A DNA stretch of 64,000 nucleotides from Rutstroemia sp. NJR-2017a BVV2 (Eukaryota; Ascomycota; Leotiomycetes; Helotiales; Rutstroemiaceae), in assembly GCA_002946415.1 (NCBI GenBank), contig NJPS01000074.1, forward strand, positions 310,001-374,000, read 5' to 3'. A program made the translations under genes and the position numbers. This document shows, in pieces, positions 11,871-21,674 of the stretch. How positions within the stretch are numbered: position 1 is the stretch's first letter; each line of letters opens with the position of its first letter. Below the pieces are notes generated by a model that was given only the letters and a program-made list of their open reading frames with translations, had not been told where the DNA came from and ran no database searches.

Positions 11871-13244
11871 TCACTCAATCCCCATCCCCATCATCCTCCC
11901 CCTCACAAACTCCGCAAACCCATCAAACTGCCTCCTGCGCCGCGCAACTATCTCATCGAAATCCTGCTCGTCGCCAATGGCTCCGATGATCACGGTGTCG
12001 GACCCGCTGTGCAGAGCTTCGTATGCTTGGGTGGTGAAGGTGGCGAGTGGCATTCCAATTTGTCGGCCTTTGGCGGGGGTGAGGTAGTCGTGGAGTTCGG
12101 CTGGGGGAGGAGGAGGGGGGTTAGTTTGGGTGGGTGGAAGGGGGAGGGGTGAGAGATGGGGGGGGTGAGGGAGTGAGGGGTGGGGTTGGGGAGGTGAGGG
12201 GAAATGGGGTAAGGGGGAAGGGGGAAGGGGAGGAGGGGAAGGGGAGGGGGAGGGGGAGGGGGAGGTGTAGGAATAGGGTAGAAGGGGCGAGAAGCATGGG
12301 GACAAAGAGCGGAAGGAACTGGTACAGTAGATCCAGAAAGGGAAATGAGAGGAGTCTAAACATACTCTGTACTGGTGGAGGAGATAATTCTATAACTTTG
12401 ATATTCGTCTTCCCCAAGTTGTCGCGCAGACAGAGAAGGAATACGTTGAGGGCGGCTTTGGACGCGCAGTAGGATTCTAGGCCTGGGAGGGGAACGATTG
12501 CGAGGTTGGAGGTAGTGCTTTGTGTTTGTTGCGTTAGTCCTCGTTTATCTTATATATGAAAGTAATAGATGGGGAGGAGGCACCGGAAAGGAGAAGAGAG
12601 AGGGGGAGTAGGCGTAGACATACAAAACAAAACTCGTGTCCAAATCCTTCTTCTCAAGGAGATAGGGAAGGAAAGCATGAGTGAGTGCAACGAAACTGGT
12701 GTAGTTGATGTGCATCTCGTTGTTGAAGGCTTGGAGGTTGACGGTCTCCGGGCGGGAGAAATCGTGGCTATTTTGAACGCCGGCGTTGAGGAAGATGCAG
12801 TCGATTGTTGGGTGGGCCGTCATGACGCTGGAGGGGGAGTTAGTTGGGGAGTGTAAGAGGGGTGGGGAGAGGTGGAGGAGATTGAAGGGGGTGATAGGAA
12901 GTAGGAGGTAGTAAGTAAGTGGTAGGAGGAAGTGGTGGAAGAAAGCATGGTGAAGAACGAGTTTTAGTGATGAGCAGGGAGCGTATAGGGCTTGGTTGGC
13001 AAAGAAAAGACACAAGATCAACTGACTCTTTAGCAAATTGAGGAGCTTTGTCAGTCTCGCCGATATCGAAAGGAATAGCTGAAACTTTCTCTTCGCCATA
13101 CTTAGCAACAAACTCGTCAAGGCGTTCCTTACGTCTCCCGACAACGGTGACTTTATACCCAGCTTCGATGAGACGTTCGGCCATTGCATGACCAATGCCT
13201 GAAGTGGCACCGACCATGAGGATATGCTTGTAAGTAAATGCCAT
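11871..13244 (-). CDS. Short-chain dehydrogenase/reductase (SDR)
   Basis: Four exons, 13244-13027, 12827-12624, 12517-12366 and 12100-11871, encode 267 aa. It is a classical NAD(P)-dependent SDR. The cofactor motif GATSGIG is at 12-18 and FLNAG follows the second exon start. The catalytic set is S144, Y157 and K161 in SYCASKAAL, and the VIELSPPPVQTELHD stretch after it is typical of the DltE/YbbO-like fungal branch. The substrate cannot be read from sequence. Introns are 199, 106 and 265 nt; the third is almost pure C/T on the transcript strand (G-rich on +). It lies head to head with a Zn2Cys6 regulator 626 bp away. Confidence 0.88.
12101..12365 (+). repeat. G-rich low-complexity tract with GGGGGA hexamers
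   Basis: The plus strand of SDR intron 3 is almost only G and A for about 150 bp. Near 12238-12265 it holds four consecutive runs of five G separated by single A. This is a strong G-quadruplex candidate on the non-transcribed strand and a long polypyrimidine stretch before the 3' splice site in the SDR transcript. Confidence 0.8.
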
Positions 13245-13870
13245 GGTGGTCTATAATGCTGATTGATCTTGGAAGAATATGTCTAGTTAATTGAAAGGTC
13301 TTGTTCGATCAGATACGTTCATTAATGTGTGAGGGAGAGAACGATGAAGCAAATGCCGATGACTTTATATCTCCTTTGACATAAAGATGCCAAGGATAGC
13401 GGACATTTTCCAACTCCATCGTCTCTAATTCCGTGCTTGAAAATTCATGAATATCGGCTTATCTTCGGACATGGAGCATGAAGATATACTCTGTGACACG
13501 GACAGGATAGTACGGGAATAATGTGACGATGTGATTGGCTTACACACTGGGCCCGAAATGCATGCCTGATCTGGAAAAGCGTGGGTTACATGTGGAGTAC
13601 TCTCTCCCATGAATAAATGGCGTTCGTAGAATTTCCTGTCGACTTTAACCAACAGCACCTTTAAAATGTGTATTGACCAATAGGAGATAGTGATTTGCGT
13701 CCGAAATAGTCGAGGGATGTCACATAAATACCCTTTCATTCATGGGAGGACTAATGTAGTCAGTCCAGCTTGTTTAATTTGATATAGTCACCCTCTCCTT
13801 GCGAAAGTGTACCAATCTCGTTCGCCCTCGTTCGCTCTCGACAATCAGCATCTTCAACCACAGTGCCACC
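13245..13870. promoter_or_regulatory. Divergent SDR / Zn2Cys6 regulator intergenic region
   Basis: This 626-bp stretch lies between two outward-facing start codons and must hold both promoters. No obvious CGG-Nx-CCG inverted triplet could be singled out by eye. The start of the regulator sits in a perfect GCCACCATGG context at 13865-13874. Confidence 0.5.
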
Positions 13871-15396
13871 ATGGTATTCCGCGGGGTACCCTCAAAAGCG
13901 TGCAAACGTTGTAGAGAAAGGCGATTGAGGGTAAGGATCTTCCCTCCTACCATGAGATTCAGTCATAATTCTTGGCATAGTGCGACGTTCAACCCACCTG
14001 CGGGGCATGCATTCGAGCCAATGTCGTTTGCTCTGGATATCGAGACACGGGGCAGCTTCGCATCAAGGATGAGAGCGAAAGCGTCAGGCGAAATGTGCTC
14101 ATCAAAAAGTCCGCTGCTACTTCAAACGCTCCGAGCCACTTGGCCTTGTCGCTCGATGTGCAAGCAAGGGAGTCGTTTTTCGCCCATTTCGTCCTCGGAA
14201 ATGGACTGGGAACTTCAGGCGCGTTTGACTTCCTGAGAAAGTTCCATGATCCCACCGAAGCTCCAGAGTTTCTCTCTTTGACCATTGATGCAGCCAGCTT
14301 GGCATACTTATCGCATCAATCCTATTCCGACACTGCACTTCTACGAGCAAGAGAACAATACACTGTCGCATTGAAAGCCACCAGCAAGGCACTTCAATCG
14401 CCTGATATGGCCACGAAAGAGACTGCAGTCATGGCATCACTTTTGCTTGACTTATTCGAAAAGTTTACTAACACTGAGAGGCAAGAGCTTGTATGGAGGA
14501 GCCACATCAATGGCGCTCTCGCTCTCGTGAAGGCTCGCGGGTTACAAAAATTCACAGACCAATCATCTCTGCGAACATTAGTTCGTTTGAATACTAATCT
14601 CATCATCAGCTATGTCTCAACCGATACTGCCGTCCCAGAAGATTTCAGTATAGTCAGAGCTCATTTAAGCAAGTACATCGATACGGAAAATCCGAAATGG
14701 AAGTTATCGGGTCTGATGGAGCCGTATGCAAACCTTCGTAGCGACATTCATAAGGGTATCTCGCCGCTAGAATGTTTATTCCGAGCAATGCGACTTGATG
14801 GAGAGTTTCAAGCACTTTCTCGAGAGATGCACGACAAATTGCAGTACAAGACTACAGTGCGGACATCTCCTTCTGACATGGTTTATGGTACTTGCTATGA
14901 TACCTACCTTGACAGACATGTAACCCAGACGTGGAATGTCTTAAGGCTCACTAGAATTATGATCAACGAATTCATCACGGAGGCCTGTCCAAATACAGCA
15001 GCAGCACACACCGCATTCAAAAATATTCAAAGTCTGGCGTCCAAAATATGTGCTAGTGTGTCACAGTATGTCGATTGCGCTGGTACAGTGGCACAGTTAC
15101 AGAAAACCGGCTCTCCGGGACTTTCGAGAAATTTCACATGTTTTGGTGAATGCGTTTCTCATCTTCCAGTACAGAATCTTGCTTGCTATACACTCATATT
15201 CCCAATGTTCGTCGTCGGAAACGCTAAGAATACAGCGAGTCCGATGAAGATCTGGGTGAAAAAGCAGTTGCATTATATGGGGTCCCACTTTGGCATTCGC
15301 AATGCTGAAATCGTTGCGCAAATCTTGGAACAGGGTAAGGAAGTGAGTCCTTGGACGATTTATTCGCTGCTTGGCAGTTATGCCTGGGGTGCATAA
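13871..15396 (+). CDS. Zn(II)2Cys6 fungal transcription factor
   Basis: Two exons, 13871-13930 and 13981-15396, encode 491 aa. The 50-nt intron splits the binuclear zinc cluster after RERRLR. The spliced motif is CKRCRERRLRCD, then CGACIRANVVC, giving the six-cysteine pattern C-x2-C-x6-C-x5-C-x2-C-x6-C of Gal4-type DNA-binding domains at residues 14-38. The rest has the helical look of the fungal-specific regulatory domain found in regulators with an N-terminal cluster, for example SLAYLSHQSYSDTALLRAREQY followed by KETAVMASLLLDLFEKF. It probably acts in the nucleus as a pathway regulator. The divergent SDR gene is the obvious candidate target, by position only. Confidence 0.9.
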
Positions 15397-16034
15397 GAAT
15401 CGATCAAAGTCATGGCAGTATCTCATGCTAAGTTCGCGGGATGGCCTTTCATGAATTGGTGTAGACTCACTCACCCGTTAAGTCTCGTGATACACGAGCT
15501 GCCCCCTAGATTACTTTCTCAAAACAGCAAGGGATAAAATCTACAGGCGCCCTCAACCCCGCCTGCCAGGATGTGGCGAAGCACCAACTTTTACTCTCGA
15601 TATTTTGACAGAAAACTGTCGCGTCGCGGAGAGCTGTTTCTGTTTGCGGGAAACAAGATACAGTACTGCGATTCTTCAGAGTTATGCAAGAGATTGCTTT
15701 CGAGTTGAAATATTAGTCTTACTCTAGAGCCAGGTTCTTGAAAGCAGGACTTCACGTGTACCCACGTCATTCTCACCCATTCAGGCCGCAGGCACCACAA
15801 CCATCTTGCCAATAGTTGGTTGTCCATTTGGATGCTTTGCAGACCGCTGGCCCGCTTAAGTTTAAAGGAGACCAATTAAATACTGATTCCTGATCGGATA
15901 CTGATTCTCTTTGTCGAGCTCGGAAATCCTTCGGCGTACAATACGGATTCTTACTGAGTAACCGCATGGCGTGCTCATCGTCTCTGCTGCTCTTCCGCCT
16001 CTGTGTTTCTTGAAGACGAGACTCTCCTCTCAAA
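15397..16034. other. Intergenic stretch, no gene seen
   Basis: It holds the 3' flank of the regulator and the promoter of the next gene. No repeats or convincing reading frames were noted on either strand. Confidence 0.5.
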
Positions 16035-17123
16035 ATGTCTATTTCAAATTCTGCCGATCCAAATCTTTCACTCTACCTCCAGCAAACAAAACCAGACCTC
16101 CTGTTCTTACTGGACCACAAGAGCATGGAAAGCGTTTATGTCATGATCCGAATGCAGGAAAACATCGATTCTGTTACTCTTGTTCTTGACGGTTTCCGTG
16201 AACAAAAACAGGATATCGATGTGATTGCTGCTCTCCGCCAAGGCCTATTCCAATTAATCGACGCAGAAAGCCGATCTTTAATTCCAATACCCTCAACCCC
16301 GTCTCATGGCGTTTCCGGCTCTTTGAAGATTTCCGATGCAAAATCAGCAGCAAGTAAACGTTGTTATCTCGCAATCGACTCAACAAAGCCATTCTGGAAG
16401 GGATTACTCCATATCGGACGCAAATATGAACTTCATTGGTCTACCGACGAGGGGGAGAGCTGGTGCTTTTATGGTAAGCCAGAAGAGGGATATGAGAACC
16501 TCCATCGACTTCCTGTGGCTCGCATGCCGGGCCCAATTACCTTCACGGCACATGATTCTACATCAGCATCCACACCGAAGCTCTCCATTTCCATTTCTGC
16601 CCCCGCAAAAGTGTGCCATTTGTCAGGCAAGCCACCATTCAGTTTCGAGCTCTCCATTACTTCACATGCGAAGGATATCATCACAGTGTGGTTAGAAAAG
16701 TCGCCCCTGTCAGAGCTTCATGGACTCGAAGATATCATAAAAACAGTTGACGAAGAGACTGGTGAAGAAGTTGAATGGCCATGGGGAATCGGATGTTTTT
16801 CGCCTCCGAGAGATTACTTTCCGGAAGATAGCACCTTTGAAGAATTTGCTCCAGAAGTTCCCTATCGACGAACGTTTTCATTAGATCCATTCGATCCAAA
16901 GACTTCCAATGGCGGTGAGCTGGAATCATTGGAAAAGGGAAGGGCTTACAGTGTGTCATTTAATGAACACTTTCTGGGTAGCTTTTCGAAATGGAGGAGA
17001 GGTACCAAGGCAGACCTTCTGGAGGGAACCAAACAAGAAAAGAGGAAGATCTGGGATTATGAGGGTGACCCGATAATTGTTGTCGATAGTAGTGGCGTAT
17101 TCACGTTCGAAACTGTCGAATAG
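16035..17123 (+). CDS. Hypothetical protein, 362 aa, beta-rich
   Basis: This intronless frame has coding-like composition throughout. I do not recognise a named family. It has no signal peptide or membrane segment, so it is probably cytosolic. Residues about 115-170 (YLAIDSTKPFWKGLLHIGRK, then WSTDEGESWCFYGKPEEG) and 195-230 (FSFELSITSHAKDIITVWLE) alternate hydrophobic and polar residues as in a beta-sandwich. The C-terminal part has GCFSPPRDYFPEDSTFEEF and FLGSFSKWRRGTKADLLEG, which look conserved. The layout reminds me of paired beta-domain fungal proteins of unknown role. Confidence 0.7.
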   Translation: MSISNSADPNLSLYLQQTKPDLLFLLDHKSMESVYVMIRMQENIDSVTLVLDGFREQKQDIDVIAALRQGLFQLIDAESRSLIPIPSTPSHGVSGSLKISDAKSAASKRCYLAIDSTKPFWKGLLHIGRKYELHWSTDEGESWCFYGKPEEGYENLHRLPVARMPGPITFTAHDSTSASTPKLSISISAPAKVCHLSGKPPFSFELSITSHAKDIITVWLEKSPLSELHGLEDIIKTVDEETGEEVEWPWGIGCFSPPRDYFPEDSTFEEFAPEVPYRRTFSLDPFDPKTSNGGELESLEKGRAYSVSFNEHFLGSFSKWRRGTKADLLEGTKQEKRKIWDYEGDPIIVVDSSGVFTFETVE

Positions 17124-18484
17124 ATGTTGAATCGATTGGATGATGGCGGCGGTTAGCTGAGGGTCATGAAAAGCACAAACTTGTCTCGGATGACTACTGT
17201 ACAACTGCCAATTGAGCATCGCCCCAAATTGACTGTGGAGCAAATATGTTCTGGATTGCGATGCTACTTTTTCCTGGACTGGTCTAGTGAAGAAGTCTGA
17301 AATGCAGAGCCAACATTCTACGGCTTCTTCAATTTGGTCGAGAATTTATCTTACAATCGCGTTGGGAACGACAATATTATCGGCTGCACGACGAAGCAAC
17401 CTTCGTTGAAACCTGTGGAATTATGTTCGCCCTAAATCCCAAGAATAATCCGGTGGTGTTGATGCCTAATGAAGGGAAATTATGTACTAAAAAGGCGATA
17501 GGGCCACAGGAATGAGTGTAGGCCTGGTAGAGTCCGAACCCGCGCATGGTAGTTGCATGCCTTTCGGTCAATGTGATGGAGGCCGACTCATGCTGCCCTT
17601 GTTAGAAATATCATGCGACGCAGCTTCATAATCAACTGCGGTCTCAGAGTGGGCTTTTGAGGCGGAATTCGGAATGAACCTAATCACACCTGTATTGGAA
17701 CCATCAACGACGGCCGGGCCCAGATGTAACCAACTCGTGGTGCAGCGGTTTATTGACACTTCGGAAGAGGTGGGAAATGGATCTGGACACCAAACTACGG
17801 ATAACACCCATCTCATTGATTCTGTTAATGTTCACGTAGGAACAAGACATCGGATAGCTGTACAGCAGAGTCACTTTCGCAAAGACCCGCCAACGCCAAT
17901 CTCAGAGGTTGCAGGTCATATATGTTTCCAAATCAATCCAGTGCGGAAACACACATAATGGGCGATTCACTGGGTTTTCTGTTCACCTAACGAATGTTCA
18001 TCAGGATTTTGAAGGGTTACTGGATCAGATGATAGGGCTGGAAGGATTGCGGATCGGCCGCTCACTAATCGTTGGTACTGCTAAGTAACCAACAAGGATT
18101 CATTAACCGCCCATCACATCAGACAGACATATAATTCTTGGCTCCAGGTCTGAACGTCGACCAGATGGATGAATCTCATCTCTTGGAGGTAAGAAGTTTT
18201 CTTTTCTTCTGCTTATATAAAGGGGTTGTTTCGGGAATGAACTGAATTACATTCATATCTCATATTCCAGTTTGAGAAGTCATTCATTCATCTGCAGCTC
18301 TGTTTCTTTATTTCTTTACATCGGTGTTCTCATATATTTGAAGTTCATATTGAAAAACACCAACTCACATTCATTCTAGTACTTGCGTTTAATATCTTGC
18401 TATTCTATACTAGGCCTTACAGAACTTTTGCATATCAATACTTGCGCTCCCCCATTCTTGTTGATTCAGCTACAGTCATCCAAG
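17124..18484. other. Intergenic stretch with a TATA box near its right end
   Basis: No gene is supported in this 1.36-kb stretch. Frames at 17568-17958 on both strands look non-coding. The right end carries the promoter of the 18485 gene. Confidence 0.5.
18214..18221 (+). promoter_or_regulatory. TATA box
   Basis: TATATAAA stands alone about 264 bp upstream of the ATG at 18485 and is followed by a CT-rich leader. It supports transcription of the small downstream gene. Confidence 0.5.
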
Positions 18485-18829
18485 ATGGTATCACTCCCAT
18501 TCCTTGCTTCCCTTCCACGTGAAGCTCTCGCCCGCCTTCCTATCCGTCCAGGCGACTCCACCCAACGCAGGAACCTCCGCGCCGTCAACCAAAAAAGATC
18601 CGACGATGATTTGTCAGATGTGGAAATACCATCTTTAAAAAAAGCCAGTAAAATCACCGACAAACAAATGAAAGAGGCAGAAAAGTGGTTTAGCTCCTTA
18701 CCTAAACACACCCAAAAGAAGTGGAATAATTGGCAAGAGAAACACGGGTTGACGAGGAATCAGCTTATTTTGGCGGCTGTGAAGGAATTCGCTCCGCAGT
18801 ATGTTTGGGCTGTCAAACTTTTGCTATGA
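18485..18829 (+). CDS. Small hypothetical protein, 114 aa
   Basis: The frame begins at ATG 18485; a longer in-frame start at 18383 would add a 34-residue hydrophobic leader. It is Lys/Arg-rich, with LPREALARLPIRPGD near the start, a dibasic-acidic middle and a helical end (KEAEKWFSSLPKHTQKKWNNW). No known domain is recognised. The segment may bind another protein. A GTATGT donor-like site at 18801-18806 near the end of the frame means the true C-terminus could be on a further exon. A TATA box lies upstream. I infer a real gene from the codon pattern and the promoter, not from homology. Confidence 0.5.
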   Translation: MVSLPFLASLPREALARLPIRPGDSTQRRNLRAVNQKRSDDDLSDVEIPSLKKASKITDKQMKEAEKWFSSLPKHTQKKWNNWQEKHGLTRNQLILAAVKEFAPQYVWAVKLLL

Positions 18830-19821
18830 CTTTTCGTCTTGTTTAATGGGCGGGATTGGTGGTTATGTTGGATATGAGGTGCACTGGCTATGTTGACGTT
18901 GTTGAGTGAAGAGAAAGATAGGGGAAGGGTGAAAGAGGGGGAATGGGCTTCTGTAAGATAATTAGAGAGCTGACTTTATATAATTGGTTTCTCCACTGAT
19001 AGATTATCTGGAATTATTTCTAAGAATGAAGAATCAAGTTACTGCAAGTAGTACTTGTTAACCTAACCATGAGAATCTTACCGCGAGATTTGATTAGCGG
19101 CGTCAAGATGCACGAATGGGCTGACTGCTGAGGGTTGCGTTTGTTGCGTCTAAAGAGACTGCGATTTCTTCGCCTCTATCGAGTTTGGTGGCTGTTTTCA
19201 CCTGAATATCGATACAGCTGTCAGCCCGTCAAGCCTTTTCAGCTCCAGCAAAATTTACCCCTCGCTCGTGGCAAAGATCGTCTTCATTGCCTAGGATGCC
19301 TACCGACTATGGCATAACATACATTGGAATTCCATCGAAATACAATTGAAATCTTGCAAATTGCAGCACGACGCATGAACCACGGACATATTCTTCAAAA
19401 GCGTCTGTCTTTCTGCGAGGGGAAAAGAAGGCGGATGCATCCCCCGATGGGATTGGCTTACACTTTCTGCAGCTTTCGCTTCAGATAAATTGCAGAAGAC
19501 GCCTCTTCTTCTGTAGCGTGCGTAAAAGCCTCGGCTCGCAAATTGGGCGTTGCAGTAATTGGCCTTTTGTGTTTGTTTATTGGGTGGAATTTAGCCTCGA
19601 GCATCGTCACTGTAGCGGGGGATGGATGGTTGCAACCCAATTCTTCCGTTGTCGTAAATTAGCTGGAGGCTGGGTGCTAGGGGCTTGAGGCCTGATACTT
19701 AAATACCGAGAGTGTGGTTGAAGAATTGGGGGATTAAAAGCGACACTTTCAAGTCTCGGCTCTCACGATCGAGGCTCCTTTGTATCTTGCGATCAAAATT
19801 TTAAGAAAATTGACCGACAAG
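18830..19821. other. Intergenic stretch, no gene seen
   Basis: About 1 kb with only short unrelated frames. The last 150 bp must hold the carboxylesterase promoter; ACTTAAATACC near 19697-19707 is a weak TATA-like site. Confidence 0.45.
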
Positions 19822-21674
19822 ATGTCCCAAGGAAGACGTTTCCTGCGGATGGTAACTGGTGTTTACCTGTTACTGAGCGGTCTCGCGAAAGCAGAAGATG
19901 CTACCAAACCTGTTGTGACGGTGATTCAAGGATCAATTAAGGGGATATCTACGACAGTTCCAGGAGTCTCGTCACCTGTTCATAAGTATCTTGGGATTCC
20001 ATTTGCAGCGCCGCCTGAAAGGTTCAGTCCACCCACAGTTCCTGGACCCTTTGTGCCAAATCCGTATGATGCGTCGACTTTGAAGCCAGCATGTATTCAG
20101 GAATTTAATTGTAAGCTATTTGCTACATCCCCCTTCGGCGGTTGCGCAGGGCATGGAGAGAGCGAATGGTTACTGACGATTATGATAGATCCGGAAGATA
20201 CTCGCGCGTTTACTATAGCTTTGTTTAACAATCCTCCACCTGCGTCGGAAAGCGAGGATTGTCTTTACTTGAACGTGTTTACTCCAGTGATCGCGAACCG
20301 TACTGCAGAACGGAGTACGCTGTTACCTGTGATGGTCTGGATCTATGGTGGTGGTCTCCAATTCGGATATGGAGGATTGCCAGTTTATGATGGTAGTAGC
20401 ATCGCTGGCCACCAGGGCGTTCTCGTCGTGACGTTCAACTATCGCACTAACGTCTTCGGCTTCCCCAATTCTCCAGAGCTGCCGCGTTCAAAAATTAATC
20501 TTGGATTTCTCGACCAAAGACAAGCACTCACCTGGGTCCAAGACAACATCGCCTCCTTTGGCGGCGACCCATCCAAAGTAACTATCTTCGGCGAATCCGC
20601 CGGTGGCATCTCCGTCGACGACCTCATAACAAGCTCGTACTACACACCACTTTTCCGCGCCGGCATAATGCAATCCGGCCAAGACAGCTCTCACACGATC
20701 GCCGAGCGACAAGAACCTGGCTTTGGCGCCTTATCCTGGGCTACGCTCGTCAGCGGCCTCAACTGCACCAACGCAAGCAGCCCACTTGCGTGTGTGCGAG
20801 CTGTCGATGCATTAACAATCAAGTCTGTAGCGGAGCACGCAGGACTGCAATTCTGGCGGTCCACCGACAACGTCACATATGTTTCGAATCCCAGCCAGCG
20901 GCGCAAAGAAGGATTGATAGCCAACGTGCCGATACTTATCGGTACAAACGCCCAGGAAGGGACGGTGTCTACCTACGGCCAGTCTGACATCAATGCATAC
21001 ATACAGGCTACGTTCCCAGGAAACGAGACACTGCAAAGGGAGGTGCAAGCCGCGTATCCGGTAGGCCGGGACGGGTTGTTGACAAATTTTTCTGTGATTG
21101 CGCAAATTGAAACCGATTTCATTTTCCATTGCGTAAGTTTCTTCTGTTTCGTTTCAATGTCATCTTGCAGATCAATGCCTTGATATGCCACTCCTTGGCA
21201 TCGCGGCATGCCGTCTTCTTCTCAGCCTCAGCCTCCACCCCCAATCTCACCTACCAACCACGCGACCACCCCACCAACCGCATCAGCTGAATCAACCTGA
21301 CTTCGCACATTACTAACCCTCTCCAAACACAGCGCGCAGCCACTCTCGCCAACATCAGCCTCGCCCACTACCCCACTTTCCGCTACTTCTACAACAGCTC
21401 GTTCGCGAACATCCAGCCGTTCCCCGAGCTGGGCGTATACCATTCCTCGGAAATAGCTCTCGTCTTCGGGAACTTGCCTCCCAACGCTACGAAGGAGGAA
21501 CTGGCGCTGAGTAAGGTTATGCAGAAAGCGTGGGCCGATTTTGCAAAGCATCCGGTGCAGGGACCAGGGTGGAGTGAGGATGTGGTTGCGGAGTTCACAG
21601 TGCATGGCATTAAGAATGTGACGGCGGGGGAGCTGGATCAAAAATGCGGGCTTTTTCATTTTGATAGTCCTTAG
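19822..21674 (+). CDS. Secreted type-B carboxylesterase/lipase
   Basis: Three exons, 19822-20110, 20189-21132 and 21333-21674, encode 524 aa. It belongs to the alpha/beta-hydrolase carboxylesterase family (cholinesterase-like) and should hydrolyse carboxylic esters outside the cell. A signal peptide covers about residues 1-24. Family marks are YLGIPFAAPP, the SEDCLYLNV block, the nucleophile elbow FGESAGG with S233, the acid E353 in TNAQEG and the catalytic H448 in GVYHSSEI. Several N-glycosylation sequons occur. The first intron is 78 nt, a multiple of three without a stop, so retention would leave an in-frame product; splicing restores the usual QEFNYPEDTRAFTIALFNN. The second intron (about 200 nt) could alternatively hold a tiny extra exon, but direct joining of FHC to RAATLAN fits the family better. 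Confidence 0.9.

Noticed and set aside
12545..13210. 221-codon minus-strand frame as a separate gene
   Set aside because: Its second half is SDR exon 2 and its first half runs through intron 1, so it is part of the SDR gene read without splicing.
17500..17580. Possible tRNA suggested by a GGGTTCGGACTC B-box-like stretch on the minus strand
   Set aside because: No matching A box, acceptor stem or anticodon arm could be drawn.
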